64,000 nucleotides of DNA from Neodiprion pinetum (lineage: Eukaryota; Arthropoda; Insecta; Hymenoptera; Diprionidae), in the NCBI RefSeq assembly GCF_021155775.2, contig NC_060233.1, positions 36,487,077-36,551,076 of the forward strand, written 5' to 3'. The notes below the pieces were generated by a model. The model was given only the letters and a program-made list of their open reading frames with translations. It was not told the origin of the DNA and made no database searches. The translations under genes were made by a program, and so were the position numbers. Each line of letters opens with the position of its first letter. The first letter of the stretch is position 1. Shown piece after piece: positions 1 to 12,720 of this stretch.

Positions 1-2359
1 ACAACATGTACATGTGAAAAAGAAGCTGATGAAAACAAGTCAAAATGTGTTACAACTGAATGCACATCTATTGACATACATCCAGATGTAAACGACTTTG
101 TGCTCGAAGTAGTGCAACCCGAGAACCAATGTTGTCCAAATTTCAAACGTATAGCATGCAAAGACCAGAATAATACATATTCCGTAAGTAATATTTTAGT
201 TAATAGGATTCTCTGTCCTAAATTCAAAACTAACTGAATGGAATAGAATGTTGTATTAAATTCCGTAGCATTGATATAAATAATAAGTAAATTAAAATCC
301 ATTCAATATTCAGTATGAATTTCGTATTTCTACAAATGCATAGATTGGCGATGTATGGCGGCCTAACTCAGCAGATGCTTGTGCAACGATCGAATGCATT
401 AACAATACGAATGGAGTTCAAAAGCAACTCAAACTTAACAAATGCGATACTGATTGTGAAAAAGGCTACGAATATAGAGAACAAGAAAATAAGGGTGTGA
501 AGTGTTGTGGACAATGCGTTCCTGTTGCTTGTGTGGTTAATGGAGAAGTTAAGAATATTGGAGAAAAGTGGCAGTCTGATGATCATTGTACAAACTATTC
601 TTGCCTGGCAATCGATGGTTCAGTAAGTCAATGATTCGAACTTTTTTCCCTTCACCAGTTCTTATATATTCGATATTACTCCAATTTTTTGCACATATAT
701 TGATTGGGTTTCTCCTAATTTGTAGCTTCAGGTTGAAGGTTTCACAGAAACATGTAAACAAATTGATGCGTCCGAATTACAAGAATTTGAAATAGAGATT
801 CGTCCAGTCAGTGGCAAGTGTTGCTCAGAATTTATCAAAACAGGTTGCCGTTACAATGGCACAGTACACAAGCCAGGAGAAAAATGGATATCATCAAATG
901 ATGTCTGCCTGACTGAGATGTGTATTTCAACTGTGGAAGGAATTGTTAAAAAACGAGAAAGAACAACTTGCAACAAACAGTGTACTCTGGTAAGTAATTC
1001 ACAGCACTTTACCGTATTCTTCAGTACTGTGACATGTAAACATACAGATTTGCAAGTTACAACAAAAACTGCAAGATGTTCACAATAATAAAGTTCAGTG
1101 GTCACTTCCGAGTTTCCTGAGACCTGATTAAGCAAAGAACGTTCCCCATTAAATGCACCTTTCCAGCATTTCTCTTCCCTGAGAGTAGGTGTCAATAGTC
1201 TGGTACAAAACAGTAATTTGAAACCTTGTTTGTCCACGTAGTAGGGGAATTCCTCTGTTCTTTTACTTTTACTTATGTGAGTCCCTATGACGCATGAGGT
1301 ATAGGGCTCGGGCTGCCTCATTACGTAGTAAGCAATATGCATATAGTATCAAAAGTTTTCATAAGACACTGAAAAGTCCATGAGAAAGTTGGCCCCAAAA
1401 GAAAACCCCTGTACAGGTTTCCATGATATTTTTCATTTTTTCAGGGCTGGGAATACCGAGAACCACAGCATGACGAATGCTGTGGAGAGTGTAAGCAAGC
1501 TTACTGCATTGTTGGGGAAACCTTGTATAAACCTAATACAATTTGGAGTTCCAGTGACAATTGTACAATATTTGAGTGCAGACATGAAAGCGATCAGGTA
1601 CGATATAGCATGAATTCATACCAATCGCTGTTCTACACCTATCAGAACGTCTGTTGATTTTCGAATACGTGTAATACATGTGTGAAGTAATATATACGTT
1701 GTTTCAGTTTGTAATAAGCAGTTCCTCGGAGACTTGTCCTGATGTAGCAGATTGTGCACCAGAATCAGTTTATAATGATGGTTGCTGCAACCGTTGTAAT
1801 ATAACAGCACTCAATAAAAAGCGTAAGTTTGCTCATTTTGTAACTTGGTGTTCTTATTCGTTCATGGATGACAATATATAAACTTTTATTTTTCAATTTT
1901 TCTACAGAAGATTGCGTTGCTGCAAATATTTCATTGAGTGATACTGCTGGAATTCTGAAGTTGCGTCGAGGTAAGCATGGGCTTTGCCAAAATATCGGTC
2001 CGATTGAAGGTCTCACCGAATGCCGTGGCAACTGTGATTCGTCAACGTTTTTCAATACCTGTAAGTTATTCACTATACTTAGTTTGGTCTGTAAAATCTA
2101 AGCGTGTAATTACTTATGTATAAGTTAAAATAATAGCATAGTATATGCTAAATGATTTCTGATGTTTTCAGTAACCTTGCAACAAGAAAGCAACTGCCAT
2201 TGCTGTTCGCCGAAAGAATACAAAGGACTAATCGTTGAACTCTTTTGTGAAGATGGAAAAACTGTAACGACGCAATTAGCCATACCTAAATCATGTACAT
2301 GTGAATCCTGTGCATCTGCCAAGCAGTCAGTAAAAGGACGAAAGACTTCGAAGGCATAA
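1..2359 (+). CDS. Hmct: Hemocytin/hemolectin-like protein, C-terminal exons (5' end outside window)
   Basis: Seven exons can be joined in frame: 1-183, 344-622, 726-989, 1445-1597, 1708-1822, 1908-2060 and 2172-2359, all with GT/AG borders and matching phases. The product is very cysteine-rich. It carries successive von Willebrand factor type C-like modules, with paired CC and CxxC motifs such as KCCGQC and DECCGEC. It ends in a cystine-knot-like (CTCK) domain: NCHCC near the start of the last exon, then CTCESC, then a short basic tail. In insects this arrangement is the end of hemocytin/hemolectin, a large secreted hemocyte protein involved in clotting and nodulation. The start and most of the protein lie upstream. 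Other large VWC/CTCK secreted proteins (mucin-like, SCO-spondin-like) are the alternative. Family assignment is inferred from domain order; the exon structure is read directly. Confidence 0.8.
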
Positions 2360-2820
2360 TGTTTTAATCAGCCGGAGAACGGATTTGAAATTTTTTTTGT
2401 AAATTTAGGAAAACTTTGTTTGTTTCAAGATGGACGAATAATGGTCAAAAAACCCATTAAGATGTAACGTAAAAAAGCTTCGTGTACCAAAGAAGCATAA
2501 GAATTAGTGTAAGTATTGATTTTAAAATGAATTATTTTAAATTAATAACTAAAGTACAAATAACGTCAATCTCTTAGCATTTTTAAGTCTTAGCAGTGTA
2601 AGGATTATGAATATTGTAACAAACAGGATTGAAAATTAAGCTCAAGTCATTATTTTGAGCTGGAATAGTTTTAATCACCTTGTAACCACATGCGATTCAC
2701 TTTAAAGAGCATGCGACGGGCCCAATGTTTTGTTAACAAGAGTTATGAGACATGAAACATGAGATATGACACAGTAATAATGGTAATAATAAAAACAAGG
2801 AACTTAACAATATGGATAAA
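2360..2820. other. 3' flank of the hemocytin-like gene
   Basis: AT-rich sequence after the stop codon, presumably 3' UTR and spacer. The only AATAAA-like signal I see is near 2787. No further open coding region or RNA gene is apparent. Confidence 0.4.
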
Positions 2821-2824
2821 CCCC

Positions 2825-3265
2825 TTTGAAGTGTTAACCAAATTTGGCCGATTTTGAATGATGCTGAGATTCTAATTCTTTGGTGTACTGTACCGACGTA
2901 ATTTTGCGTAGAGAAATCGATTGGACGCAGTCCGAATACGCTGCGAGCAAGTGATCGAAAGTAAGAAGCAAAATACCAAAAATTTCTTTCGTGACTTTGC
3001 TGCAGTTGGTCTTACACTCTTTTTGACGTGTACTCTGGTGTCTGAGGGTACAATGAGCTTGCAGAGCGTTATTCGAATCAATTGGCAGACAAAAAAGTTC
3101 TTGCCTAAAAAAAAAATAAGGCCAACCCCTTTGTATTTCAGCTGAAAATCTATCAAAAAACATCCGAAACTTGGCCCATTCCCAAAAACGCTGGAATCAA
3201 CTCAGCAAGACGCTATTCAGGCGCATTTTCGCGACAGAAAACGATAGGGCATAGGCTTACAATGT
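2825..3265 (+). repeat. Isolated, diverged copy of the 334-bp satellite monomer
   Basis: About 1.3 monomers collinear with the satellite of the 14.6-27.7 kb array, but strongly diverged. Shared blocks in the same order include CCGACGTAATTTTGCG with the ATCGATTGG.C.CAGTCC.AATACGCTGCGA stretch near 2895-2945, ATTCGAATCAATT near 3070, then an A-run followed by GCCAACCCCTTTGTATTT near 3105-3140, and GCTGGAATCAA near 3190. It lies more than 11 kb from the array, between the hemocytin-like gene and DNAJC1. Confidence 0.75.
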
Positions 3266-3269
3266 TTTT

Positions 3270-4337
3270 ATTTTTGAATCAGCCCGTCTCAGTTAAAGAG
3301 CTTTTCACAGCTGTTTTCTGTTAAGCACAATCGTACAGTGCTAGTTTGTTTGAATATAGCAGTCATAAATCAGCTATGTTCTTGATTTTGATTTACGTTG
3401 CCTCCATCAACTGTTCATGTTTATTTTACAGTTCAAACTAATTTTTTTTTATGAACGCTCGTAATGCTCACATAAAACTTGGGTGCCAAAATTTGTGGAA
3501 AAAAATCCTGATATACTTTCAATACTTACATTCCATGCTAAGAAATTGCAATTCACAGCCCGTGGTTGTCTCTCCAGAATGATTATCTTAGCAACTGCAG
3601 CTTTTCAACCCGAAGTAGGACTGGGTGGAAACTTTACTTACACATCTCTTGGGTAGAAACAGTATCCTGCGCAAATTTTATGTAAATTGATTCGGCGGTT
3701 TGACTTATATACAAAAAATTGGGGGTCCTGAAAGTCCTCGAAAACCACTTCTCAGGTGCTAATACGTATTTCATATATAGTTTAGAAATTTTTTCTCGTT
3801 CCAAAGTTTTTAGCGATGGCAAATTTACGAGACACTTTGTTTGCAATGATCGTCCATAAAAAGCATGTGTAGAGCCCAGTATTGCAGTAACAAAAGTAGA
3901 CAAAGTGACATGGAAATATAGATAAGTCTCACAAGATTCAATGATGAACAAGTGATAATTCAAACTAGTGTCTCGCTTCGTAGAATCCTTTCTGTATTTT
4001 CACAGTAAGAAACAACCACAGAGGCAATTATGTGAAAATAGATTTGAGCCCATGTATTTAGTTCGATTGTGATCAAACAAGTCGTAATATTAGTTACAAA
4101 AACTATTTTTCCAGCTTGATAATAAAAATAGATGAAGTAGATTGATTCTAAGGATATACACATGCATGTAATTCACAAACATACATAAATATCTATTTAC
4201 AATACTGTACATGCACGTTTTTCCACATCTGTTCGCATCACTCGATGTATTAAATAATAGTGGCATTTTTATTGAATAAATAAATTCCTGAAAGGTATGA
4301 AAAACTAAACAATTCTCAACACATATCTTCCACTTCA
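3270..4337. other. Convergent intergenic spacer and DNAJC1 3' UTR
   Basis: AT-rich, with no supported gene. The right end holds the 3' UTR of DNAJC1 with a minus-strand AATAAA at 4268-4273 (TTTATT on the plus strand). Confidence 0.5.
4268..4273 (-). promoter_or_regulatory. Poly(A) signal of DNAJC1
   Basis: AATAAA on the minus strand about 65 bases after the DNAJC1 stop codon. Confidence 0.5.
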
Positions 4338-6482
4338 CTATTGCTGTTGTTTTTTCTTGATGAGCTCTACTAACTGCCGATAGCGTATCTGACACTCTTC
4401 CTACACAACAAAGAATAAAATATATGTATTGACCATAATTATATGCCATGAATATTACTGGATAGTAAAAAATATTCAGAAATACCTTAGATTTTCCGTC
4501 GACACAAGTTGCGATCTTCTCCCAACGATCCTGTGACATGCCCTTGGGATATTTACTTAATGCAGCTTCAAGTGCTCTTTGTTGTTCCTGACTCCATTCA
4601 CCAACTGAATCTGTTACTTCTGCACGAGTTTTGATCTTCTTTGGCAATTCTTCTAAAGGAGTTTCTTCAACAACTTGATTTGGTTTCAACCCCTCATCTT
4701 TGACCTTTTAGAATCATAAATCATATCTCACTTTTACAACGATCTTAACAAAAACCAAACTTATGTCCACAAAACTGAGAAAGTTATTAAACTATAATTA
4801 CTTTTTTGGCCATGTGTGTGACTTCAGTAACAGTTCTGTTCATGGCATCTGCGATCTTCTCCCATCGATCTGAAGTACCGCCAGGATATTTTTTAACAAG
4901 TTTAATTAATTCTGATATATCGTCATCAGTCCAAAGGCCTCCTCCAGTCGGTTTTGGCTTTTCAATCACATGGGTTTTCTGATAATTCTCTTGTTTATAA
5001 TTATGAACTTCACTAAAATTACTTCCACTACGTTCTTGTAGAGTAAAACCAGCTCTGCGTCGTCTTGGACCCCGTGGTATGGGCTCAGGCTCGGGTTCTT
5101 CATTCATTTGAGCCCTGAGGATATGAAAAGCAATATTTGGACACATAGCCAATAATCTTTGTTCACCTCCACACAGAGAATCATACAAGAGATTAGTATG
5201 AGTTGTAGACAATGATCGTTACTTCAAGAATTATGAATCTCCACTCACAAAGCCATTTCTTCTTCTTCCTTCTTTCTACGTCTTCTTTCCGCTAGTACTT
5301 CCTTGATAGCTCGGATGCCTGATGGAATGCCAACAATGGAAAAGAATGTCCACCGAGGTAGTTGAAAAGGCAAAGTATTCCATACGCTTGGTGTTGGAAT
5401 TTTCTCCAAGATGTCAGCCAAATCTGGTACATCCATCCTACCTTTACGATTTTTCTTCTGCATTTTCTGCAGCTTGCTCCCTAATACTTGTTCCTGTGAA
5501 AGGTGTATTACTGTTAGCAAGGTAACAAAGTATAGCATAATAAATCAATTGAATTGTGTAATAATAGAAAGTGATTATAAGACTGGTGCAGTATATATGT
5601 TTGAAGTTGCAAAAAAGCATCTCTATTTCATTACTCAGCAGCATTATTACTCTTGCATAGTCATCTGGTACTTACATAAGTATATCTTTTTTCAAAATAC
5701 GCCGCCCATCCAACAATATACTGGCCAATTGTAATAACTATAAATAATATAATGCTCATTTCTAATAGTCCCATTTTTCGTACATGACGATAGTAGTATA
5801 CAGCCGATCGCCAGTTAGGCAGTCCATTAACAAGAACATTATTATATCGTTCCCGTTTTCCAGGGTCCCTCAGGACATCATACACTGCGACTAGCTGTGA
5901 GTTAGAAGAATGAAAATAACAGCAATTATTGTGGTCAACACAGAGCAGAGTTTAAATACAATAAACGGTGCACGACTTTCGAAGAACAATAATATCTAAG
6001 AATCAGTTAACATCTTCAGAAATACTTACATGCCTAAATTTTTCGTCAGCATCTGGAGCGCTGTTTTTGTCTGGATGCAGCTGAAGTGATAACCGCCTAA
6101 AAGCTTTCTTAATATCTGTAGAATTGGCATCCTTGAAACGAATATGATGATTAGTAATGACACGAAACTAAAGGAAAACCATGTTGGAGAGTAAAAAAAA
6201 TTGGTGAATCATTTGAAAACACCGATTTGTGTAGGGAAAATTTGATACACTTCTTAGATGTGATGCAAACCACAGATTGGTATTAGATTCAATAAATGAA
6301 AATTATAATGATTATTAACGGGATGTTCTAGTTACCTGGGGAACACCTAAGAGAGCATAGAAGTTCTGATTAACTTCTTCGACGACGTCGAAAACTTCCA
6401 GTTCATCGTTGTCCCATGCTAATGAGAATCTGCATATGTCCAAAAATTGCAAGACACCGAAAATCACTAGCGACACCCTCAT
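4338..6482 (-). CDS. DNAJC1: DnaJ homolog subfamily C member 1 (ER membrane J-protein with two SANT domains)
   Basis: Seven exons on the minus strand join without frame breaks: 6482-6336, 6131-6030, 5894-5676, 5493-5249, 5114-4802, 4704-4486 and 4400-4338 (435 residues). A hydrophobic signal-like N-terminus (MRVSLVIFGVLQFLD) leads into a J domain (FYALLGV... ) with the HPD triad at residues 68-70. A transmembrane segment follows (MSIILFIVITIGQYIVG). The cytosolic part is basic and holds two SANT/Myb domains, each with an aromatic WTDDD or WSQEQ start and a SDRWEKIA or QDRWEKIA core. This is the DNAJC1/ERdj1 layout: a lumenal J domain recruits BiP while the cytosolic part contacts ribosomes. 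The start is the first ATG ahead of the signal sequence. No truncation is seen. Confidence 0.92.
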
Positions 6483-8737
6483 TTTTAAATTTTAAATATG
6501 TACATAACACATGTAGATTACTATCAAATCATTTACTACTCTTTTTGCCGGGCTATTTCGGAAACTGCAACATTTTCTGAATAAAACGAGGAAAATTTTG
6601 GTATAGGTTAACAATGCATATGCCACATCCCTGTCTGCTGCTGATGCTGCCACTGACTAGTGCTGACTATTCATTGGCGTGAGTTGAAAGTCGGAACCAA
6701 AGAGGATGGAGTTTTTGCGGTTGACGTGCTACAACACCCAAACACCTGATTACAGGCAACCCATCGTGCACTAAACGCTTGATGTTGAAACTTCTCTGGA
6801 GCGCCTTGGGTTGGTCAATGATGTAGCTTTCGGTTTTCCACAAAATCATATAAGTTGGAAGAGTATTACAATCAGCTTCAAATTACTTCTAAGAAAAATT
6901 ATGAAAGGTGAATCCACGAACGATTATAGTTACGTGCTAAATTACTTCTTCTGTATTCAGAATCAATAACATCGGTTCAGATCATACATTTAAAAGTTAC
7001 AGCTAAAACTTATTGGTCTTTTAATTTTTGCAAGATAATTTTGAGACTGAAAAAACTCGGCTAAATTTGAGTATTTTATAAGCTGGTCTTAATTTATATC
7101 AGCTATACAATATAGCCAGAGATGCTGTAGAGCTATAAAAACCGGCCAAGAATAAAATGAGCAAATCGGAATCACAGCATTTCGATCGTGCTGCTATGTC
7201 GAATCGGTCTTGCGATTTTCCGTTTGCGAATATAGGTTTGTCACGAATTATTTTTATGAACGAACATAATTTTTCATTGACAACGAAACACAACAATATT
7301 TATGGAATTGCAAAAAACAATTGTACAAAAATACTGGCAATTTCCGCTTCATAAATCAAAGTTTCATTCCAAGGTATACTCGGTTATTCTAAAGGTTTCT
7401 AGCCTTACAGTCACATGAATTGGCTGTATGTACTTGATATTCGAATTTAAAGAAATCTTATTTAAATTGACAAGATTTATAGTGTACACTTAAAATTAGA
7501 CCAGCGCGTTCATCCAAATGCCACATAATAGGCATGCATTACGTGTATGCGAATAGCGCAGAATCCTGTTGTGACTCTTCGACAGTGTTCTATATCGTTC
7601 AAACATCCCTCAAAATTATATCGAACCTTAGAGAGGAATTACATAATTTGATTTTCTGATACAACTTTTTCTTTTGAATAAAAGTGGAAATAAAATTAGA
7701 TATCTCAATTATATTCGAATATAAATAATTGCATCACTCCTTAAAAAATCGCGCCTTTCCGTTAAAGCAACGCGTGTCTGTTAGAGCTTGGATGAAGCCG
7801 ATCAATACGAGGCCCGCCGCGCTCATCTGTGCTGGAAAATGTGCTGATAGTCAGTAAATTCCTCCCTACTTGTAGTCGTAAGAATTTTTTAAATATTTAG
7901 CTGAGTGTAACATTACGTGGTTGTGACTGATTGGAGTGCGCCTAAAAGTAATTTTTTCAATAAAATATTTTTGTACGTGTAGTATGGTTACTATTTGACA
8001 CAATACCTAAGAACAGTGAAGATCAGGAACATCGAACGAAATTATGTAAGAACATGGTACGATCGAAAGTGCTACATTTTTTTTCAACAATCAATTTTAA
8101 AGACAGTCACGATTTAAGGTTTAACATCATTTTTGATACACAGAATTTTTAAATAACCCACACATATCTGGTTCTTTTGAAGAAAATTATAGTGAATCAT
8201 TTACACTTCTAAAATGAACTTTTATTTGCAACTGATATTAAATAATTTCATTTGTTTGTTCGAGATAAATATAACGCGCATTAATAAATAAAATTAAATA
8301 ATGAATGTATACACTCGTGATTACTTAATACTGCAAATAGTATAATTTTTGCTTGTCGTTATAATGTGAGTGCTCAAAGACTGTTTTCTTCGTAAACGTA
8401 GTTAACACAATTTTCGCGAGAGCGTTATTTTCGCAATAAGTGATGTATTACGCAATTCCTCGCGTATTTCCAAACTCCTAATCATGAACATTTAAAGGAA
8501 ACGGGAATTATTTTATTATGTATCATAAATTACTAACAATTGTTGAGCGATTTATGTACGACTATTCCGTCATCCATGGGAAATATACCAGTACAACCTG
8601 AAAATCACACAACGATTTACACTAAACTTGAGTCTAATAAGTGCAATAACAAAACTTGCTTGTAACTAATATAGTGAATTTAGAAACATTTCCTTTTCAA
8701 TACCTGTGCCCAAAAAGGGGGCCAACTGCTGAAAGGG
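6483..8737. other. Divergent intergenic region between DNAJC1 and the PPPY membrane protein
   Basis: Contains the DNAJC1 promoter side and presumably upstream exons or promoter of the next gene. A less AT-rich patch at about 6640-6850 holds a 60-codon minus ORF that matches no family I recognise. The rest is AT-rich with only short random ORFs. Confidence 0.4.
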
Positions 8738-10033
8738 ATGTTCACAATTCTGATTTCGACCTATTGGTACTTATGGTATGTGTGATGTGATTAGCAACTG
8801 GTATATAATTGTGATTCACCGTAACGACTATGTCTACTGTTTCTTTGATATTATTATTCCTTGTAGTCAGAAACATGAACTATTTTTATCCTACAAACTT
8901 CCCTTACATTCCTTTCGATCACCCCTTATACATTATATATTCTCTATAGGGCGGCTGTATTAGCAGGACTTGCAATAACAGCTGTGTGCGCTTGTTGGTT
9001 CTGGAAACATTATGCAACTGGCTCAATTGAAGATGGGTCTCCATCAGACAGAACGTCAGCAGCTTCCTGTTACTTACCTCCGCATTACAGCCGATGCAGT
9101 TCGTTTTTTCAAGCTCTACCACCTCCTTACAATGAGGTAAATATCCCCTATTCACAAACCTTAATAGTAGCAAAAATCTGTCTGATACATTGAATAATGC
9201 CACCTAGGTGACATCAAAGCCGGACCTGTATCCGTTGGTGATTGGCTATGACGAAGGCATAGGCAAAAGTACTTCCGGCTTGGTGATGCGCTACTTTCGA
9301 TCTTTGTCTCACGCGAGTACGTTGGATTCTCTGAGCTCAAGTTTTATGTGCAATGTGGTTAACGAGGCTAACACTATTATCCCACCACCATACTCCTGTA
9401 ATAATAGCATAGATGAATTGTCAACCGTTGAATGCAGCCGAGGTCCAAACTTGAATGGCGGATCTATCATTTCATTAGCAAACCACAGGACAACTTCTGA
9501 TATCTCTAGTCTGGCAGCTCAATCCCCTTGCTCACCTCCCAGAGCGACTACTCCCACTATAGAGGTAGGGTTCATTTAGTATGGTTGATTGATATAACAA
9601 TAACCCATTTCCGATTTTTTGTCTCAACTTCTGATTATAGGTGAGGGAATTATTGGATAAGATCCACCAGCTCCCTGCACAGTTTCCACACGAGCCAAAC
9701 GTCAACGTTTTAACGACGCAAAATCGACCACAAATGCTTGATACTTTGAGTTCGTTCGGGGCCTTGACACGGCCTCTAAGTCCTGGAGAATTAGTGGCAT
9801 TTAGGCCCAGAAGAGCTCGAGGGAAGATGTATATGCCTCTTGGCCTACCGAGTTCAAGAAGCAAGTCAAAAAGGTGGCTTTCTCGATCAGCGCCCACAAC
9901 ACCATGCGGGACCGCACCTCCGCCGCTATTACCTGGGCAGAATAGGAGACCATCCCAAGTCGAGAATAAGAGTATAGACTATCAGGGCGTTCCCTTGCTT
10001 TCTGAACAGGATGAAGAACCACAGCAAGTTTGA
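8738..10033 (+). CDS. Single-pass membrane protein with two PPPY motifs (candidate NEDD4-family adaptor)
   Basis: Four exons join in phase: 8738-8775, 8950-9136, 9208-9564 and 9641-10033 (324 residues). The first 30 residues form a hydrophobic membrane segment, split by the first intron, ending in CACWFWK. The remaining ~290 residues are hydrophilic, Ser/Pro-rich and probably cytosolic. Two PY motifs are visible: LPPPYNE ending exon 2 (Tyr at 73) and PPPY at 134-137. Such motifs bind WW domains of NEDD4-type ubiquitin ligases. Short-lumen membrane proteins with PY motifs include WBP1/VOPP1 and Commissureless, but I cannot place this one in either family. The start is the first ATG in the open frame; an extra upstream exon is possible. 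Function is inferred from motifs only. Confidence 0.75.
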
Positions 10034-10250
10034 CAGGATGAGAATTTGGTGCCTGAGAATAAGTAAAATAACGTTTTTATGAAACAAAATCTTGATAAAA
10101 CAGGTTCTCATTGAACAATAAGAGCTTTCGATCCCTGATTGAAAAGTGGGTATATGTGACACATTTTAGTACACTAATAAGTAAGTTTCAAATTATACAT
10201 TACATTCCGCAGCAGCAAAAGTATACCAATATGTATGCATTATCTCTTCA

Positions 10251-10256
10251 AATAAA
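10251..10256 (+). promoter_or_regulatory. Poly(A) signal of the PPPY membrane protein gene
   Basis: AATAAA about 220 bases after the stop codon at 10033. Confidence 0.5.
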
Positions 10257-11930
10257 TCTTCAAAGCTTCAAATGTTAATGCTCAAGATAGCTTTGAATAT
10301 TATAGAACCTGCTGCGTTAACTTTCATAAGCCTTCTATAGGTAGATATACAAACAAGGGAAATAATTTAAGCAATCTTCTCAACTAGATCAATTCTAATA
10401 GATGTATATTTATAACAAAACTATTTCATGTTGTAAAACATTAAGTTTTCAGATTACCGGAAAGCTGTTCGCAGTTATATTACTTGAATAATTACGCCTT
10501 GTGATAGAATATTATTACGAAAAAAGACGTAAAATGAAACTTCACACACCGATAGATCACGTGATCTAAAGATTTGAGAGATTTATTAATACACACAATT
10601 TACCTAAGCAACGATTACAGAAACCTTTTACCTGACCTATATCTCATAGGTAGGTACATGCAATAATATATTCAAACATTACGTACATGATTACTCATTG
10701 TTAAACAGGATGGGTGAAATAATCGATAAATAATGATATTGCAAAGTACTACATGCTGAACTAATTTAGAGAAATAATACGTCCATTCTGGCCTTCCATT
10801 GTAGGGAATTAATATTCATACAAGAGACAAAAGAGAAATAAAACTAACAATTCCAAGACAATATGCAGAAAATTTATACAAGAAGGATAGTAGTACACGA
10901 ACATTGCATGTATAGGATGTGCCTACAACGGAATCCTTACATAATAGAATAATGTCAGCTGAAATTTCAGGCCTGACAATAACGCCCTGCGTGTTGAATT
11001 GAAAGTGTCCCGATATTTGTTTAGTAAAGCGATTACGTGATTTACAGCCAGTTCTGAACTCATTATTATGCAACAGTAAATCTTCAACCAAATTAATCTG
11101 AAATATACCTAGGAAAGCTAAAAAAAAATATTTAAAGAAATATTAACGAGGCCTGACAATGTCATATAAAAATTGTAAGTAATTTATGTATGCACTGTGT
11201 AGTTACATGTATTTTTTTATGGAGTCTAATGTGAATAAAAATGAGCTGTTGTGGCAGGAGAAAATCACTTATTGTATGCGTGCTTTTCTCGCCAGTGTTA
11301 CTATCATTCTGTCTAATACTAATACTCTAAAAACTATTGTTAACCCTGATGGTTTACAACCCATATTCACTGATAGATTTGTACCATAATTTCTAAAAGT
11401 CAATGGTATAATTCCGAAGCACAGGTGTGTAGGCTGATAAAAAATCATGCATACATATATGCATACACTGTAGCAGTGTGATATTAATTAAAGGTCGTCC
11501 ATTCCATTTCCCCATATACGGGATGATGAAATTCACAGTACAGTTCAACTCATTCTCACAGCAAAGAGTTAATTTTCAAGTAGTTTGGAGGTACACGTTT
11601 TTGGGACGAATGTGGTGCTCAGGAGTAGTAATCATTCCAATTGGATATTGATAACACGAAATAGCTTGTGTCTTTACACCTTACGTAATTGCAATATCCG
11701 TCTAGGCGCACGCGTGCGCACTCGCCTACAAATAATTTAATTAAAGTATAGGTACCCGAGAGAAGGATGTATATATAGATCATAAATAATAATAGATCAG
11801 ATGTAATAATGATGCAGTGACAAAGAAGTATGTACCGGAAACAAACTAGATTATCTACAATAATACGGCTATGATATGAAAACCGAAGAATTATTCATTT
11901 CGAAATGGGATTCTATTCGACACGCGCTCG
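10257..11930. other. Intergenic spacer left of the repeat island
   Basis: AT-rich, no convincing gene. Contains a perfect 14-bp alternating GC/AC palindrome, GCGCACGCGTGCGC, at 11706-11719. Confidence 0.4.
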
Positions 11931-12565
11931 ATCTATTCCATAACATTAATATTCATAATTATTCCAACAACTTTTCATTTGCTCTCTCGATCTTGAATTT
12001 TCGTAGGCATGGAATCGAAACGCTGTTTTAGCTAGTCGCAAGTGAAGTATCTACGTTGGGTAGAGAGGCAGAATTGTTTTTCGAAAGGTGTTCAAATGGA
12101 AAAAAATTCGAACTAACTGTAATACATCACGGATGCGCTAAGTTTGATTGAGATGGATAGTAATTAACGCAATGTCGTGATTTAAAGACCTAAAAGGGTG
12201 ATTGTCGGCGATTTTTTTTTTTTTGATGGGGAGAGATGCAACGAAGCTTCTTAAAACTTCGAATGTATTTTAACACACATTTGAAAGGTAGGACCAAAGA
12301 TTTTTATCATCTAACTGTCGCAGAACGGCAGCTTTATTAGCTGACCCGAAATGAAGAATATATCTTTAGTCAACGGCTGACCATCGAAGGGCCTAGTCGC
12401 TTGAGTCTGGATTCGGCAGAAAAGATAAAGTGCGTAGGTATGTCTTGACTGAAAAACTAAACTCATTATACATCATATCATATCATCATACATCATCATA
12501 CATCATACATAGTATTAAAGTTCGAAACCAAAGTTTCGATGTGCGGATCTTCGAATGTTCAATAA

Positions 12566-12601
12566 GTGACGTCACCCAAAATTTTTTTTCTCCTGACGTC
12601 A
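12566..12601. promoter_or_regulatory. Paired CRE-like palindromes in the left arm
   Basis: GTGACGTCAC at 12566-12575 and TGACGTCA at 12594-12601 are perfect palindromes matching the CREB/ATF consensus, 20 bases apart. Both are conserved in the right arm. Binding is not shown. Confidence 0.45.
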
Positions 12602-12720
12602 TCGATCTATGTACACGAAAATCAGCTCGCCGAATTCCTCAGTCTGGGAACAACCGCGCAGTAGAGAAGACGAATGAGAATCGCGCTCCGCAGATTTCGA
12701 GTACCGAGTTCTCTACTTCC

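Noticed and set aside
6667..6849. 60-codon minus ORF in a GC-richer patch
   Set aside because: No family resemblance and no supporting splice sites in phase; kept only as a note on the spacer.
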